Positions 43,385-55,688 are shown, counted from the stretch's first letter. The stretch is DNA of 64,000 bases from Eutrigla gurnardus (GCA_963514095.1 OY741285.1:5356375-5420374), one strand, 5' to 3'. A program made the numbers and translations. The notes: generated from the sequence alone by a model not told the origin.

Positions 43385-43520
43385 AAACAGCTGGAGCTGA
43401 TCCCAGCTGTCATCAGGCGAAGGCAGGGTACACCCTGGACAGGACGCCAGTCTATCACAGGGCTAACATGTATGTATTCACCGACCCGGAAATTGAACCC
43501 AGGACCCTGTGCTACCCACT
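43385..43520. mobile_element. RTE-type LINE 3' tail fragment
   Basis: Contains GGTACACCCTGGACAGGACG and CCAGTCTATCACAGGGCTAA, a 3' tail widespread in fish RTE elements. Non-coding remnant within the foldback element. Confidence 0.6.
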
Positions 43521-43524
43521 ACAC

Positions 43525-44631
43525 CACAAAGCAGGTTTAGTAAAAACCTTGAGTTAGTTAACCCTAAGATGAGGGAAACTCTGGTTTTTCGGTTTCACAT
43601 AGCCAGTTCAGCATAAATCTGAGTCAGTTACCCGGGTAACATACTCCGTGAACCTAACCTGCTCGCTAGCAGGTTTGCTTCAACAAACCCTGAGTTTCTC
43701 CCTACATGTCTCCGCCTTTTTTCGGAATCTGAACCAACTCTGAAAAATTGTGCCATCCTTTCCAACCTAATCGATATGGAAATAAAAGTGATTCTAGCAG
43801 CTTTGTGTCGGGAGAGGATTTTGATTACCTTTCCTTTCAATCACATTAGATATTATCTAAACAATATTCTCTGACATTTTCAATATTTCATATCACGGAC
43901 ATAATCCGCAACCAGGTTCTTTGCAGAGGTAGTGTTTTTGCGAACGGGAGATTTATGAAATGTTTAAGTACATTCCTGTGTTGAAATACCTGCTTATATT
44001 TACTGTTTAATATGTGAAATATGAAATCATATGCCTTAGTCAACGTATTTGCGCAATATTCTTATGCTTAATTTTCAACTGACACCACTTTCTTTCTGTG
44101 CCTGGGGGGATTACACCCAATGAAAATGATAATTCATTCAGTGAATTACGGGAATTGAACCGCTGCGGCCTGCACCAGGGGTAGCGTTGCTAACCATTAC
44201 ACCACAGTATCACTCTGCAAAGCTGAAAATAAAGACTAATTACCTTTAGATCAATTGACTGTTTCATTCAGTTATACACATTAGATCGGGCAGTAATTGT
44301 CTGCCACGCCAACTATCGCTACTTTGCTGCAGTTACGTTGCTCCTCTTTCTCAGGATGAGCTCGTTTTCTACATAAACACGCGGTAATATCTAATAACGC
44401 TCTCCTGGTTGCCATGGTGAATCGTAGTATCGGAGCTCCATTGATGATGGCTTTGTAGAGTCAGCAGGCATGCGCATAACTCAGAGTTTACATACTCAGA
44501 GTTGACTGAACTAATTCAAAACCACTGTTCTGAAACCCAAAACTCAGAGTTGCCCATCTCAGAGTTGGTCAACTCAGAGTTCAGGGTTAGGTTCAGAGTT
44601 TGTTGAACCTGCTTTGTGAAACGGGCCCCAG
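43525..44631. mobile_element. GGGGTCCGTTTCAC-type repeat, 5'-truncated copy
   Basis: About 95% like 49392-50516 by eye. Right end AACCTGCTTTGTGAAACGGG is intact; the left end starts at ACAAAGCAGGTTT. It contains a tRNA-like segment on the minus strand at 44141-44216. Function unknown; probably a non-autonomous DNA transposon. Confidence 0.65.
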
Positions 44632-45592
44632 GTAGACATCTCAGGAGAGCAGTACATCTCCCCTCTATATACGCTGGTTTTCAACCTTATATCATTGAGT
44701 AGCTAAATATGCAACAGCAGAACTTAAACGGAGCCCTGCATATGAGAATTATAACATTTAATACCACATTTTCTTACATGAGGCCTCTCATAGCAGCATT
44801 CCTCCTGCCGGTGAACTTCTCATCCCTCACCCTCCACCGAATGAGGCGCTCGGTGTCTTCATCCGTCCCTTTAATGAACAACAGTGCACCGCGTTATTTA
44901 CCACCGTTACGCCCACCTGTGTGTCCCTCACTGTACGCCGTAGTTCTGTGTATGTACGCGAGCATAGCAGCAGTAAAGTCGCATATAGTTGTGCATTAGG
45001 CTACTGATAAATAATGCCTGACAGAGCTAGTTAGCGCACCGAGCAACAGAATATACGTACGGGACAGCATATGTATGTCCCGCTCTCAAAATAAAAGCAT
45101 CTGCCTCTGTGTCTGTGAGCGATTGACTGCCTGTATGTGTGATGGTGGGGAGACCACTACCCGTGAGCGAGAGAGAGAGAGAGGGATAGTCAAATAGCTG
45201 TAATCCAGTGGGCTCTGTGAGAAGATAGACTCAGGCTCTGCATGACCTGTTGCTGCTAAACAGGCAGCGCTGCGGGCAACAGTTGGCATGTGGACTGTTG
45301 TTTGACCACTAATGACGTTACTTATTACAACATAACATAGCACTAGCATATAGCAAGCCTCTGTACTTAAGTGAAATAAACAATTAATTCAGTGTGCAGG
45401 GCCATCAACTAACGTTATCAGCTAGCCGTTAGCTGGCTAGCGCACCCTGCTAGCCTGCATCACACAAATTAGTCAACGTGAACTAAGTTAGCAAGCTTTA
45501 TGTTTAATCAAAATGTCAAACAGAGTAGGCTAATGACACCAATCATTTTAATACTGTTTTATCTACTTACCAAAATCTCCACCACTGCTAAC
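44632..45592. other. Unassigned interior of foldback element
   Basis: Contains a 96-codon frame at 44709-44999 and a GA run near 45170. I recognise no protein or repeat here. Confidence 0.4.
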
Positions 45593-46554
45593 CGGCTTGC
45601 TGGCGACCGTGACTTGTCAGAAAGACGTCGTTGGTGTAGACACTTGTCACTCAAACATGTCTGACCAATGGGGAAGCACCCGCCCACTGCGGGATGTTTG
45701 TGTCAAAATGATTCAATCAAAAAAAAAACGACTTCACAACTTTCTTCACTTCATTCAAATAACTTCAAATCGAAAAAAATATTTTCAATAAAAAACAACA
45801 ACACTTCAAATGATTTTTTGCATTTGAGTTTTTCCTTTGATTGAAAATCTTTTTTTGATTGAAGCAACTTTTTTGGGATTGAATAATTAAGACACAAATG
45901 TCCTACCATAATACGGCCCAAACACAAAAAAGATTACTTCAATCAAAGAAAACATTTTCAATCAAAAAAAAAGTGTTCAAATGCAATTTTTTGAGTCTCA
46001 AATCTTTTTTTGCATTCAAAAACTTTTTTTCTATGATTGAAAAAGGTTTTTTTTTTATTGAAGTGAAAATATATTTTCTTTGTTTGAAGCAACTTCTTTT
46101 TTGATTGAATTATAAAGACACAAATGTCCTACCCATAATATGGCCCAAACTCAAAACAACATTACTTCAATCAAAAACGTTGCTTCAAACAAAAAAACCT
46201 TCACTTCTATTAAAGAAAACATTTTCAAACAAAGAAAAACAGTTTTCAAATGCATTTTTTTGAGTCTCAACCGTATTTCTGCATTCAAACACTTTTTTTC
46301 TTTGATTGTAAAGGTTTATTTTGATTGGAAATATATATTTTGATTGAAGCAACCTTTTTTTTGATTGAATAATAAAGACACAAATCTACCTCCATAAAAC
46401 GCTGTGTTTTGAATTTGAGTGTCGTACCGTTTTTGGCCACATTCTTACATGTGGCACCTTTAAAACTTGACATTCTTTAATAGTTGGGCATGCCCTACAT
46501 GGTGAAAATAGTTGTGGCACTATTTTATTGGCTGTATGTGAACAAGGCAGAGAG

Positions 46555-46562
46555 TATAAATG
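46555..46562 (+). promoter_or_regulatory. TATA box of X gene, unit E
   Basis: TATAAATG with conserved CCAAT context, 210 bp before the first coding exon. Confidence 0.6.
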
Positions 46563-46764
46563 AAAAGGGAAAAGCTCTTCACATCAGCTGACACTGGGTT
46601 GATTGACACCATTTGATAGGGAAAGTGCTCTAAAATTGCTCGGATTGCTTGGATTTCATAGGACCCTAAAACATCACGGCAAGTCTGAATACTGAATGTG
46701 TTGTACCATTCATCAGTGGTATGGTTATTTAATGTAACATTTTCTTTTTTGTTGTCTGATACAG

Positions 46765-48578
46765 ATGGCTGCTCCTCCTATACAATACCCCCAAGGACTC
46801 CGCGAAATCGAAAGGGACGAATACACATTCAGGTTTCTGCTTGGCAAGAAAGACTCTCTCTTTTATGATGAACGTAATGAGGAGAAATTGAACCTCGCCT
46901 TCTGTAGCACATTAGTGAGAGAATGGCTGGACGTAATGAAGACAATGTATCCTGACCTCGAGGAAACTCAACAGAACAATCTGATCAAACTCGAGTCCGA
47001 AGAAGGTACTATATCTTTTATGTCTTCTGTGAAAGTTCTGGTGCATGGCAAAGCACTAATGGAGAGGTTTGAGAGAGATTTTGAAGAGATGAAACAAAAT
47101 GCCCAGACACAGTCCCTGGAAACCACCCCACAGCACGAGGAACACGAGGTACAACATCACAGCTGAACATTGAATGTGTTGTACCATTCATCATTGCCAT
47201 GGTCATTTACAAATAAAATTGTTCTTTTTTTGTTGTTGTCTGATACAGATGCCTGCTCCTCCTGAAAGATGCCTCACAGGACTCGGCAGAAGAGAAAGAG
47301 AAGATAAACTCCAAGACAATAAAGATTTTCTCTTTCATGATAAACGTAACGGGGAGAAATTCAACCTCATCTTCCGTAGCACATTAGTGAGAGAATGGCT
47401 GGACGTAATTAAGAGAAAGTATCCTGACCTCAAGGAAACTCAACAGGACAATCTGATCAAACTCAAGTCCAAAGAAGGTACTATATCTTTTTATTCTTCC
47501 GTGGAAGTTCTGGTGCATGGCGAAGAACTAATGGAGAAGTTTGATGAAGATTTTGAAGAGATGAAACAAAATGCCCAGACACCGTCCCTGGCAGCCAACC
47601 CACAGCACAAGGAACACGAGGTACAACATCACAGCTGAATATTGAATGTGTTGTACCATTCATCATTGCCATGGTCATTTACAAGTAAAAATTGTTCTTT
47701 TTTGTTGTTGTCTGATACAGATGTCTGCTCTTCCTATACAATACCCCGAAGGACACAGATACAGATCAAAGCTTCTGCTTGGCAAGAAAGACTCTCTCTT
47801 TTATGATGAACGTAATGAGGAGAAATTGAACCTCGTCTTCTGTAGCACATTAGTGAGAGAATGGCTGGACGTAATGAAGACAACGTATCCTGACCTCGAG
47901 GAAACTCAACAGAACAATCTGATCAAACTCAAGTCCAAAGAAGGTACTATATATTTTATGTCTTCTGTGAAAGTTCTGGTGCATGGCAGAGCACTAATGG
48001 AGAGGTTTGAGAGAGATTTTGAAGAGATGAAACAAAATGCCCAGACACCGTCCCTGGAAACCACCCCACAGCACGAGGAACACGAGGTACAACATCACAG
48101 CTGAATATTGAATGTGTTGTACCATTCATCATTGCCATGGTCATTTACAAATAAAAATAGTTCTTTTTTTGTTGTTGTCTGATACAGATGCCTGCTCCTC
48201 CTGAAAGATGCCTCACAGGACTCAGCAGAAGAGAAAGAGAAGATAAACTGCAAGACAATAAAAACTTTCTCTTTCATGATAATCGTAACGGGGAGAAATT
48301 CAACCTCATCTTCTGTAGTGAGAGAATGGCTGGACGTAATGAAAAGAAAGTATCCTAACCTCGAGGAAACTCAACAGGACAATCTGATCAAACTCAAGTC
48401 CAAAGAAGGTACTATATCTTTTTATTCTTCTGTGGAAGTTGTGGTGGATGGCGAAGAACTAATGGATAGGTTCAAGGAAGGTTTTGAAGAGATGAAACAA
48501 AAAGCCCAGACACAGTTCCTGGCAGCAGGATTGGCCCAATTAAACGTAAACCAACCAGAGCAAACTGCTGAGGAATAG
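46765..48578 (+). CDS. X-family four-exon gene (I-II-I-II), unit E
   Basis: Exons 46765-47148 (128 codons), 47249-47620 (124), 47721-48086 (122) and 48188-48578. Introns are 100, 100 and 101 nt, each starting GTACAACATCACAG and ending TCTGATACAG. All junctions are phase 0 and each exon starts with ATG, so the first three join in frame into a tandem-domain protein. Reading through any donor meets a TGA a few codons later. The fourth exon has an 8-nt deletion near 48318 that shifts the frame; the rest is open to TAG at 48578. Type I exons carry FMSSVKVLVHG, type II FYSSVEV and GEEL. Family and function not recognised; no signal or membrane segments. Confidence 0.62.
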
Positions 48579-48589
48579 ATGTCAGACGC

Positions 48590-49391
48590 ACGGACGTAAT
48601 TTAGGGGGGGGACACAGGCCTGCACTTTTTCAAAAGGCCGTTTTAGTCCCCTGCAGGCCCGGCCCTAACCAATCTGGAGCCCTAGGCAAGATTTTAGGTG
48701 GCACCCCCCTTGCATCGGCAGTGTAATGTATATACTCACAAGAAACCGAATAGCTTTGTCTTTGACCTTTTTTTTACTTAAAGAAAGCAAATTCACAATC
48801 AGAATAGTTAACAAGATAAAAAAAATTATGAATAAATAAATGAATACAAAAAATAAAATGAATATATGAAATACAATCATTTTTACATACATTCATAAAT
48901 AGTCTTAAGTATAAGATCTAACTAAACACAAAATAAAACGTGTCAACAAGTTGCATAAAATAAATTAAAAATACAATATAAATATGACACTGCACAAAAC
49001 AAGATATTAAAGGTGGGGGCAACAGGAAGGCTTTATTCTGCTGCATCATGGCTGGGTTGTGCTGCTGAGGTGGAGGCAGCAGTGGTAGATGTGGTAGATG
49101 GCCCAAGGGTGGGATTTAGAAACTTCAACAGCGCATCTGAAGGGAGGAGTATGTGACTCCATTGAGTATTACAGTCTAATAATAAAAACATACGATTCCA
49201 GGAATAAAATTAAATGATATAATATAAATGAAAAACCAAAGAGATATATGTATGATGTTACCTGATATGCAAATTAGATTAGATTCAATGTATTGTCATC
49301 ATTACAGTGAAATGCTGAATAGCAGAATGCAAAGTAGCAGTAATATATATGAGAATGTTATGTTACGATTATCTTTGACCGAATCACAGCA
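48590..49391. other. Repeat-like non-coding DNA after X unit E
   Basis: Begins with a G-run and a TGCAGGCC-type inverted pair, then AT-rich sequence with simple repeats and TTAGATTAGATTCAATGTAT near 49267. No coding sequence supported. Confidence 0.4.
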
Positions 49392-50516
49392 GGGGTCCGT
49401 TTCACAAAGCAGGTTTAGTGAAAACCTTGAGTTAGTTAACCCTGAGATGAGGGAAACTCTGGTTTTTCAGTTTCACAAAGCCAGTTCAGCATAAATCTGA
49501 GTCAGTTACCCGGGTAACATACTCCGTGAACCTAACCTGCTCGCTAGCAGGTTTGCTTCAACAAACCCTGAGTTTCTCCCTACATGTCTCCGCCTTTTTC
49601 CGTAATCTGAACCAACTCTGAAAAAATGTGCCGTCCTTTCATCGTCAACCTAATCGATATGGAAATAAAAGTGATTCTAGCAGCTTTGCGTCGGGAGAGG
49701 ATTTTGATTACCTTTCCTTTCAATCACATTAGATATTATCTAAACAATATTCTCCAACATTTTCAACATTTCATATCGCGGACATAATCCGCAACCAGAT
49801 TCTTTGCGGAGGTAGTGTTTTTGCGAACGGGAGATTTATGAAATGTTTAAGTACATTCCTGTGTTGAAATACCTGCTTATATTTACTGTTTAATATGTGA
49901 AATATGATTAAAATCATATGCCTTCGTCAACGTATTTGCGCAATATTCTTATGCTTAATTTTCTTTCTTTCTGTGCCTGGGGGGATTACACCCAATGAAA
50001 ATGATAATTCATTCAGTGCGCAACTCTGTGAACTACGGGAGTTGAACCCCTGTCGCCTGCACCGGGGGCGGCATTGCTAACCATTACACCACAGTGTCGC
50101 TCTCCAAAATAGAAAATGAACACTTATCACCTTTAGATCAATAGACTGTTTCATTCAGTTATACACATTAGATCGGGCAGTAATTGTCTGCCACGCCAAC
50201 TATCACTACTTTGCTGCAGTTACGTTGCTCCTCTTTCTCAGGATGAGCTTGTTTTCTACATAAACACTCAGTAATATCTAATAACGCTCTCCCCGTTGCC
50301 ATGGTGAATCGTAGTATCGGAGCTCCATTGATGATGGCTTTGTAGAGTCGGCAGGCACGCGCGTAACTCAGAGTTTACATACTCAGAGTTGACTGAACTA
50401 ATTCAAAACCGCTGTTCTGAAACTGAAAACTCAGAGTTGCCCATCTCAGAGTTGTTCAACTCAGAGTTCAGGGTTAAGTTCAGAGTTTGTTGAACCTGCT
50501 TTGTGAAACGGGCCCC
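49392..50516. mobile_element. GGGGTCCGTTTCAC-type repeat, full copy
   Basis: Terminal inverted repeats GGGGTCCGTTTCACAAAGCA and inverse (one mismatch). It contains a tRNA-like minus-strand stretch (50028-50104): an A-box-like TGGTTAGCA and a B-box-like GGGTTCAACTCCC. The element is non-coding and is shared with 43525-44631. Confidence 0.7.
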
Positions 50517-50986
50517 AGTGCTCATATTCAAAACAGCATTCTCTCTCATGTGATTTTGCTTAATTAACATTAATGATGTGCACTTTAACAACTAGGCTTA
50601 CAACTATAATATATAAAGGGCTGGAAAAGTGACTTTTACCAGCAGGGCAAACGTTAGCTAACCAGAAGGCAATAAAAATGTAAACAAATGTAAACACCTG
50701 CTTAAAAGATCTAATACACCTGCAACACCTTCACTGTCTCCCAATAAAGCAGCATATCCACTTCAAGATCATCCTCATCATCTACAAAGCTCTCAATAAT
50801 CTGATCAATAAAATGTATTATTATTATTGTTGTTATTATTACTATTGGATTAGAATTCAGTGATAATGTTTTGCTACATGATTTACAACCAGTCAAACCA
50901 AAAAAGGGAACAGCAAACTTAAAAGTAGCAATAGAAAACTAGAAGAACTACTAGAAAACACAGTGAACTGAAAGAGTTTACTTTCT
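50517..50986. other. AT-rich spacer
   Basis: No gene recognised. It contains a segment resembling a LINE 3' coding tail on the minus strand (near 50711-50810), too short to assign. Confidence 0.35.
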
Positions 50987-51087
50987 CTCTCATATTTGAA
51001 GGTCAGTCTTCCATAGCTGACGTGGTTGAGATTCTTCAGCCACTCAAAATAAGACACCGTCACACCGCCAGCATTCAGGTACATGTC
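50987..51087 (-). pseudogene. glud1: Truncated GLUD1-like exon (DMYLNAGG type), unit D
   Basis: Keeps the acceptor and the first about 100 nt (to FKYERES) of the 124-nt exon, then breaks into unrelated sequence with loss of the donor. Confidence 0.8.
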
Positions 51088-52060
51088 CTGCAGGACCAAA
51101 CATCACAAACTCACACATCCGACTGTTTGGTACTCACTCCTCTGTTTGGAATTAGTTTTGATTGCATTTTTCTTTTTCATTTGGGAAGAATATTACTGGA
51201 ATTAACTGTTTGATTAAATGCTTTTGGTGAATTATTATTTTGATAAGCTTGAGTTAATGTGTGAAAGCGTGCAAAAGACCACCAAATATAAAAATCTGTT
51301 GTTTACACAATAAAGGTTGGATTATTCACATCATCTCTTGCTTTTTGTTTATTATTTGGGTTTTATATTTAAATACAGTACATTGTGATGTTTTTGCTGA
51401 AACATTAAATAGGTATAACTATGTGATAATAACAATGAAAAGTTAAACTGCTCCATCAGGACTGGATGTCTGTGTTTTTATCAGAATGTGTTAACCTGTT
51501 GGAAAACGAAACTGTGAAGTATGTGATACTGTGTTATGCCAACTTCAAACCAGTGAGACAAGTTCGGACAAAAAAGAAAAAGAAAAGCGAAATTAAAAAT
51601 GTTTGTTCATGCAGGAAACAATAACTCATAGTCAGACATTGATGAGTGATGATTCTAGACTCTTGGTTGCATCTAACCTCAGGTTCATTTTGACATTTCA
51701 GAAACCAGTTCATTCATTTGAACCGACCAGACGGAAACAATAAAATACATTATTGGGAGTTTTGAATTGTTTCAAAATCAGCCACAGCTGCTCACACTCA
51801 ACCATTTAGTGACTTCAGTTTGTTGAAGGCTGGAGGGCGGACAATGGGATCAACCTGTTGACACGCTCACACACCACGTAGTATTTCAGGGAAATTACCA
51901 GGAGAGCGCCACCTATTCTTTTAACTGACAGCGTCTTGCTTTGAGTGACCAGGTGGATGAGCTCGTTTTATTTGTTTGTGGAAGACGTTCAGATCAGGGT
52001 GTAAAACATTTCACGCCCTTACCAAAACATTTTGATAACACGTTTTACACACACACCTCT
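51088..52060. other. GLUD intron, X 3' flank remnant and intron module
   Basis: Homologous to 31599-32230; contains AATAAAGG near 51311, then a shortened intron module. No coding exon. Confidence 0.5.
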
Positions 52061-52420
52061 GTGCAGTTTAGTATAAAAAAAATAAACCGATGAGAAACAC
52101 TCTTTTTCTTAACATTTTATTGGTTTCCAAAAAAAAGAGAAATTAATTAAAAAAAATAAAGTAATTTCCTCCATAACAATTTCAAATGTCGAAGAACTGG
52201 ACGATTAAAACCGAGGAAGATTCAACAAGGGGACGGGCGGTCACAGTGACACCTGGCGCCCTCCCTGCTCCCCTTTCTTGGCCAGCGAAGGAGTCGGGGA
52301 GAAGCTGCTTTTAATACAATAGATAAAGCGACAGGAAAGCAGGAAAAGATGGGGAGACGAGCAACAATCCTCCCACCAAAAAAAAAAAAAAAACTTTAAC
52401 CTTGGCAACTTCACGACTAA
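52061..52420 (-). other. GLUD1-like 3' UTR remnant
   Basis: Poly(A) signal (52116-52121) and about 300 bp of 3' UTR; broken at 52421 by the LINE fragment. No GLUD coding exon is attached. Confidence 0.65.
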
Positions 52421-52423
52421 CCA

Positions 52424-53063
52424 TTAATGATTTTTGGAGAACATTATTGGAGAGAAACTACATATATTTGTCAAATTAAAATGTTTTCTGAACTGAACCC
52501 AGATCTTAATGGAATTTTGGACCACCAAATTTGGGTTTAGTTCAGATGCTTTGATCGTTAGTGGGAGAGGGGCAATTAAAACTGAGACTGGGAGTGTAAC
52601 TCTCAGTTCCATATCAGCCCAGATCGGACCCTCCTTATCTGCGAACATGGTGATCCAATATGTCAGCTTGACAATATTCGCTGCCCAGTAACAAAATAAA
52701 AGATTAGGTAAACCCAAACCGCCATCAGGCTTAGCTCTCTGCAGGCTTGCCTTCTTTATACGTGCAGACTTTTTATTCCATATGAACGAAGAAATGAAGC
52801 GATCCAGCTGGGCAAAATAGTATTTGGGGAGAAAAATGGGAATAATTTGAAATAAATAAAGAAACCTGGGCATTACAGTCATCTTCACTGCATTTATCCG
52901 TCCTGCCAGTGAGAATGGCAGTTTCGACCATCTATCCAAGTCAGTTTTGGTACGGTCTAAAATGGACCTGTAGTTGTACTTAAAGATAGCTTTAATTTAG
53001 CCTGCTATTTCTATTCCCAGATATGTGAATTTAACATTTTCAATTTTGAAAGGGAAATTTTCA
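52424..53063 (-). pseudogene. L1-type LINE ORF2 fragment
   Basis: Reads on the minus strand from KFTYLGIEI near 53030 through DRWSKLPFSLAGRINAVKM and FISSFIWNKKSARIK to ARPDGGLGLPN-like residues: the region after the RT catalytic core in L1/Tx1-type ORF2. One in-frame stop near 53000 and missing ends make it inactive. It abuts X exon sequence at 53064. Confidence 0.8.
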
Positions 53064-53383
53064 ACAGATCAAGGTTTCTGCGTGGCAAGAAAGACTTTAT
53101 CTTTTATGATGGACGTAACGAGGAGAGATTGGACCTCGTCTTCTGTAGCACATTAGTGAGAGAATGGCTGGATGTAATGAAGAGAAAGTATCCTTATCTC
53201 AAGGAAACTCAACAGGACAATCTGATCAAGTACGAAGAAGGTACTATATCATTTTATTCTTCTCTGAAAGTTCTGGTGCATGGCAGCGCTCTAAAGGAGA
53301 GGTTTAAGGAGGGTTTTGAAGAGATGAAACAAAATGCCCAGATACAGTTCCTGGCAGCAGGACTGGCCCAATTAAAAACGTAA
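53064..53383 (+). pseudogene. X-family exon fragment, unit F
   Basis: Lacks promoter, acceptor and the first about 20 codons; from AGATCAAGG onward it matches X exons. Mosaic: SLKVLVHGSAL is type I-like while the AAGLAQL end matches exon 4 of unit E. The frame is open to TAA at 53383. Confidence 0.65.
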
Positions 53384-53639
53384 CCCAACCAGAGCAAACT
53401 GCTGAGGATTAGATGTCAGACGGATACATAACAAAAAACTAAAAATGTTGCATGGTTGTATCTAACCTCAGGTTCATCTTGACATTTCAGAAACCAGTTC
53501 ATTCATTTGAACCGACCAATAAAATACATTATTGGGAGTTTTGAATTGTTTCAAAATCAGCCTCAAGTCTGAATGTAGAAAAGTGTTTCCAATGTGGTAG
53601 TTTGCATTCGTGTGTGCATGCGTTGTTTGTGTGCGTCAT
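53384..53639. other. X 3' flank and GLUD intron stub
   Basis: Includes the stretch that elsewhere precedes the GLUD IIAEG exon, but it breaks at TGCGTTGTTTGTGTGCGTC before the exon. Confidence 0.5.
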
Positions 53640-53937
53640 TTATGTTATTGAAGCTATTTTAACTAAAACAAGTAAATAAATTATTACAATGTAATATTCC
53701 CAGACCAGACATAATAATTACGTCTGGTCCTGGAAGATAAGAGCCTGGAAGACGTTCAGATCAGGGTGTAAAACATTTCACGCCCTTACCAAAACATTTT
53801 GATAACACGTTTTGCGTCATCAAAGAGACATGCCAAGTGCCATCCCGTTTGTATTTATACCATTCAGACCCTCACAGCCTCTCACACTCAACCATTACGC
53901 AGCAACATCACAGAAGCTGTCCGATTCACCAGATTCG
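53640..53937 (+). promoter_or_regulatory. Start of block-2 copy 2 with putative promoter/5' UTR exon
   Basis: Same TATTTATA box and TTCG/GTAAGA donor as 21171-21304. Near-identity to copy 1 begins at about 53640. Confidence 0.4.
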
Positions 53938-54522
53938 GTAAGAATACATCTATTTGTCCTTCAAATTTTTGTTGACCGAATTGTTATTTCAACATATAGT
54001 TATCAAAAACAAATGAATCTTGCATTTAAAAAAAAGACATGAGCAGTCTTGTCAGTGACGTAAAACAGCCAGCGAGCTAAGGATGGAGATGAAAGTAGTC
54101 CATGATTGTTGTAGACTTCATCATGTAAACTTTTACAAAGTAGTGTCAAAAAGACCTACTTCAGTAACCATGACCAACCACCAAGCATGCACTGAAAGCC
54201 TAAAAAGCCTTGAAGAGTTAAACTTAATGTTTTCAGCTCGTGCCTTCAAGAAGCAGCTGTGGTATCCACCTTCCCACTGAGAAATCACCTCACAGGACGA
54301 CAAATACAAGGTACAACATCACAGCCGTAGAGGATGGACCTACACAGTCCAGCTGTAGTTAACAGTCTTGTATTTTAGACTATAAGAGACAAGATTTGAA
54401 GACCTACATATTGAGACTTTAATTAGAAAAGCTGCAGAACATTTAGCAGTTATTATGAAGTTTAATTGAAACTGGTTCATGATCAGAATAATATCAGGAT
54501 TTTTACTCTTCGTGTAAACATG

Positions 54523-54595
<73 letters not shown>

Positions 54596-55406
54596 AGTAT
54601 AAAAAATAAACCGATGAGAAACACTCTTTTTCTTAACATTTTATTGGTTTCCAAAAAAAAGAGAAATTAATAAAAAAAAAAAAAGTAATTTCCTCCATAA
54701 CAATTTCAAATGTCGAACTGGACGATTAAAACTGAGGAAGATTCAACAAGGGGACGGGCGGTCACAGTGACACCTGGTGCCCTCCCTGCTCCCCTTTCTT
54801 GGCCAGCGAAGGAGTCAGGGAGAAGCTGCTTTTAATACAATAGATAAAGCGACAGGAAAGCAGGAAACGATGGGGGGACGAGCAACAATCCTCCCACCAA
54901 AAAAAAACAAAAAACTTTAACCTTGGCAACTTCACGACTAACCATTACGTCTGAAGAGTGAGATGACAAACTCAAGATTCATGAAATTATCTTTTATTCA
55001 CATGAAGTTAAATCTAAATCCCTTTTTAGTTAAAAATGTACATTTAAAGACAGCTCTTAAATGTTATTATCCGTAAGCAGTGTGCCACGTAAAACCGAAA
55101 TCAGTTGAGCACACACGGTAGCAGTATGAATTATGACACATAACTCCCAACATACACGCCAACACACAAAAGGTAGCCAGTAAGTCTTTCTTTTGCCTCC
55201 TTGGTGGTTGGACAAATTTAATTAGCATCCTGCTGACTCAACTTTTAATTGAAGAGAGTTGTCTTTAAATCTAAGTGATCACAATGGAAAACAGGTGTAT
55301 TGCAGGAAACAAATGTATTGACAAATAAATAAAAGTAATGATGAAAAGATACACTTGTGATGCTAATGAACTTTTGTCTATTCACATTCTTGTCAGGCTG
55401 GCAGAG
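53938..55406. other. Copy of 21.3-22.75 kb region
   Basis: 65-codon unknown frame (54083-54280), CA tract (54524-54591, longer than in copy 1), GLUD 3' UTR remnant with poly(A) signal 54640-54645, then AT-rich DNA. Confidence 0.5.
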
Positions 55407-55688
55407 ATGGAGGCAAAGCTCCGAGTAAAAATTGATGACCGAATTGAGAAGTTGGTCCTTCCATCAGGAATCCCATCCACTGTGGAGGAGCTCCAAACTA
55501 TTGTGAAGGAGAAATTTGAAATTCCTTATGAGTTCAGTCTTCAGTATTTGGATTACGAATTTCCGGATTACTTTACTCTTCATCAAAGTGACAAAGTTAA
55601 AGACAAAGACACCATAAAGGTTGTTCCACTTATTGAAGGTTTGTACATTTCCGGTGGTCAACAGTCAACTGACTTTGACTCTGCATCT
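55407..55688 (+). CDS. SAMD3-like / PB1-like protein, 5' part, copy 2
   Basis: 94 codons, identical in protein to copy 1; one silent change was noticed. The frame reaches the ATCT junction at 55685-55688. Confidence 0.6.

Larger units (their letters stand above)
42352..46396. mobile_element. 4.0-kb element with long inverted arms
   Basis: Left arm 42352-42984 is the reverse complement of 45593-46396 apart from scattered substitutions and a 170-bp deletion in the left arm. Ends read TATGGAGGTAGATTTGTGTC and inverse; terminal TA on both sides could be a TA target duplication. Each arm is built of about three diverged tandem units starting near GACATTTGTGTCTTTAT and full of TTGATTGAAG-type motifs. 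The interior contains other repeats and no transposase, so it is non-autonomous. Small frames within are not supported. Confidence 0.8.

Noticed and set aside
43307..43540. 77-codon ORF
   Set aside because: Covers the RTE 3' tail repeat, which is non-coding.
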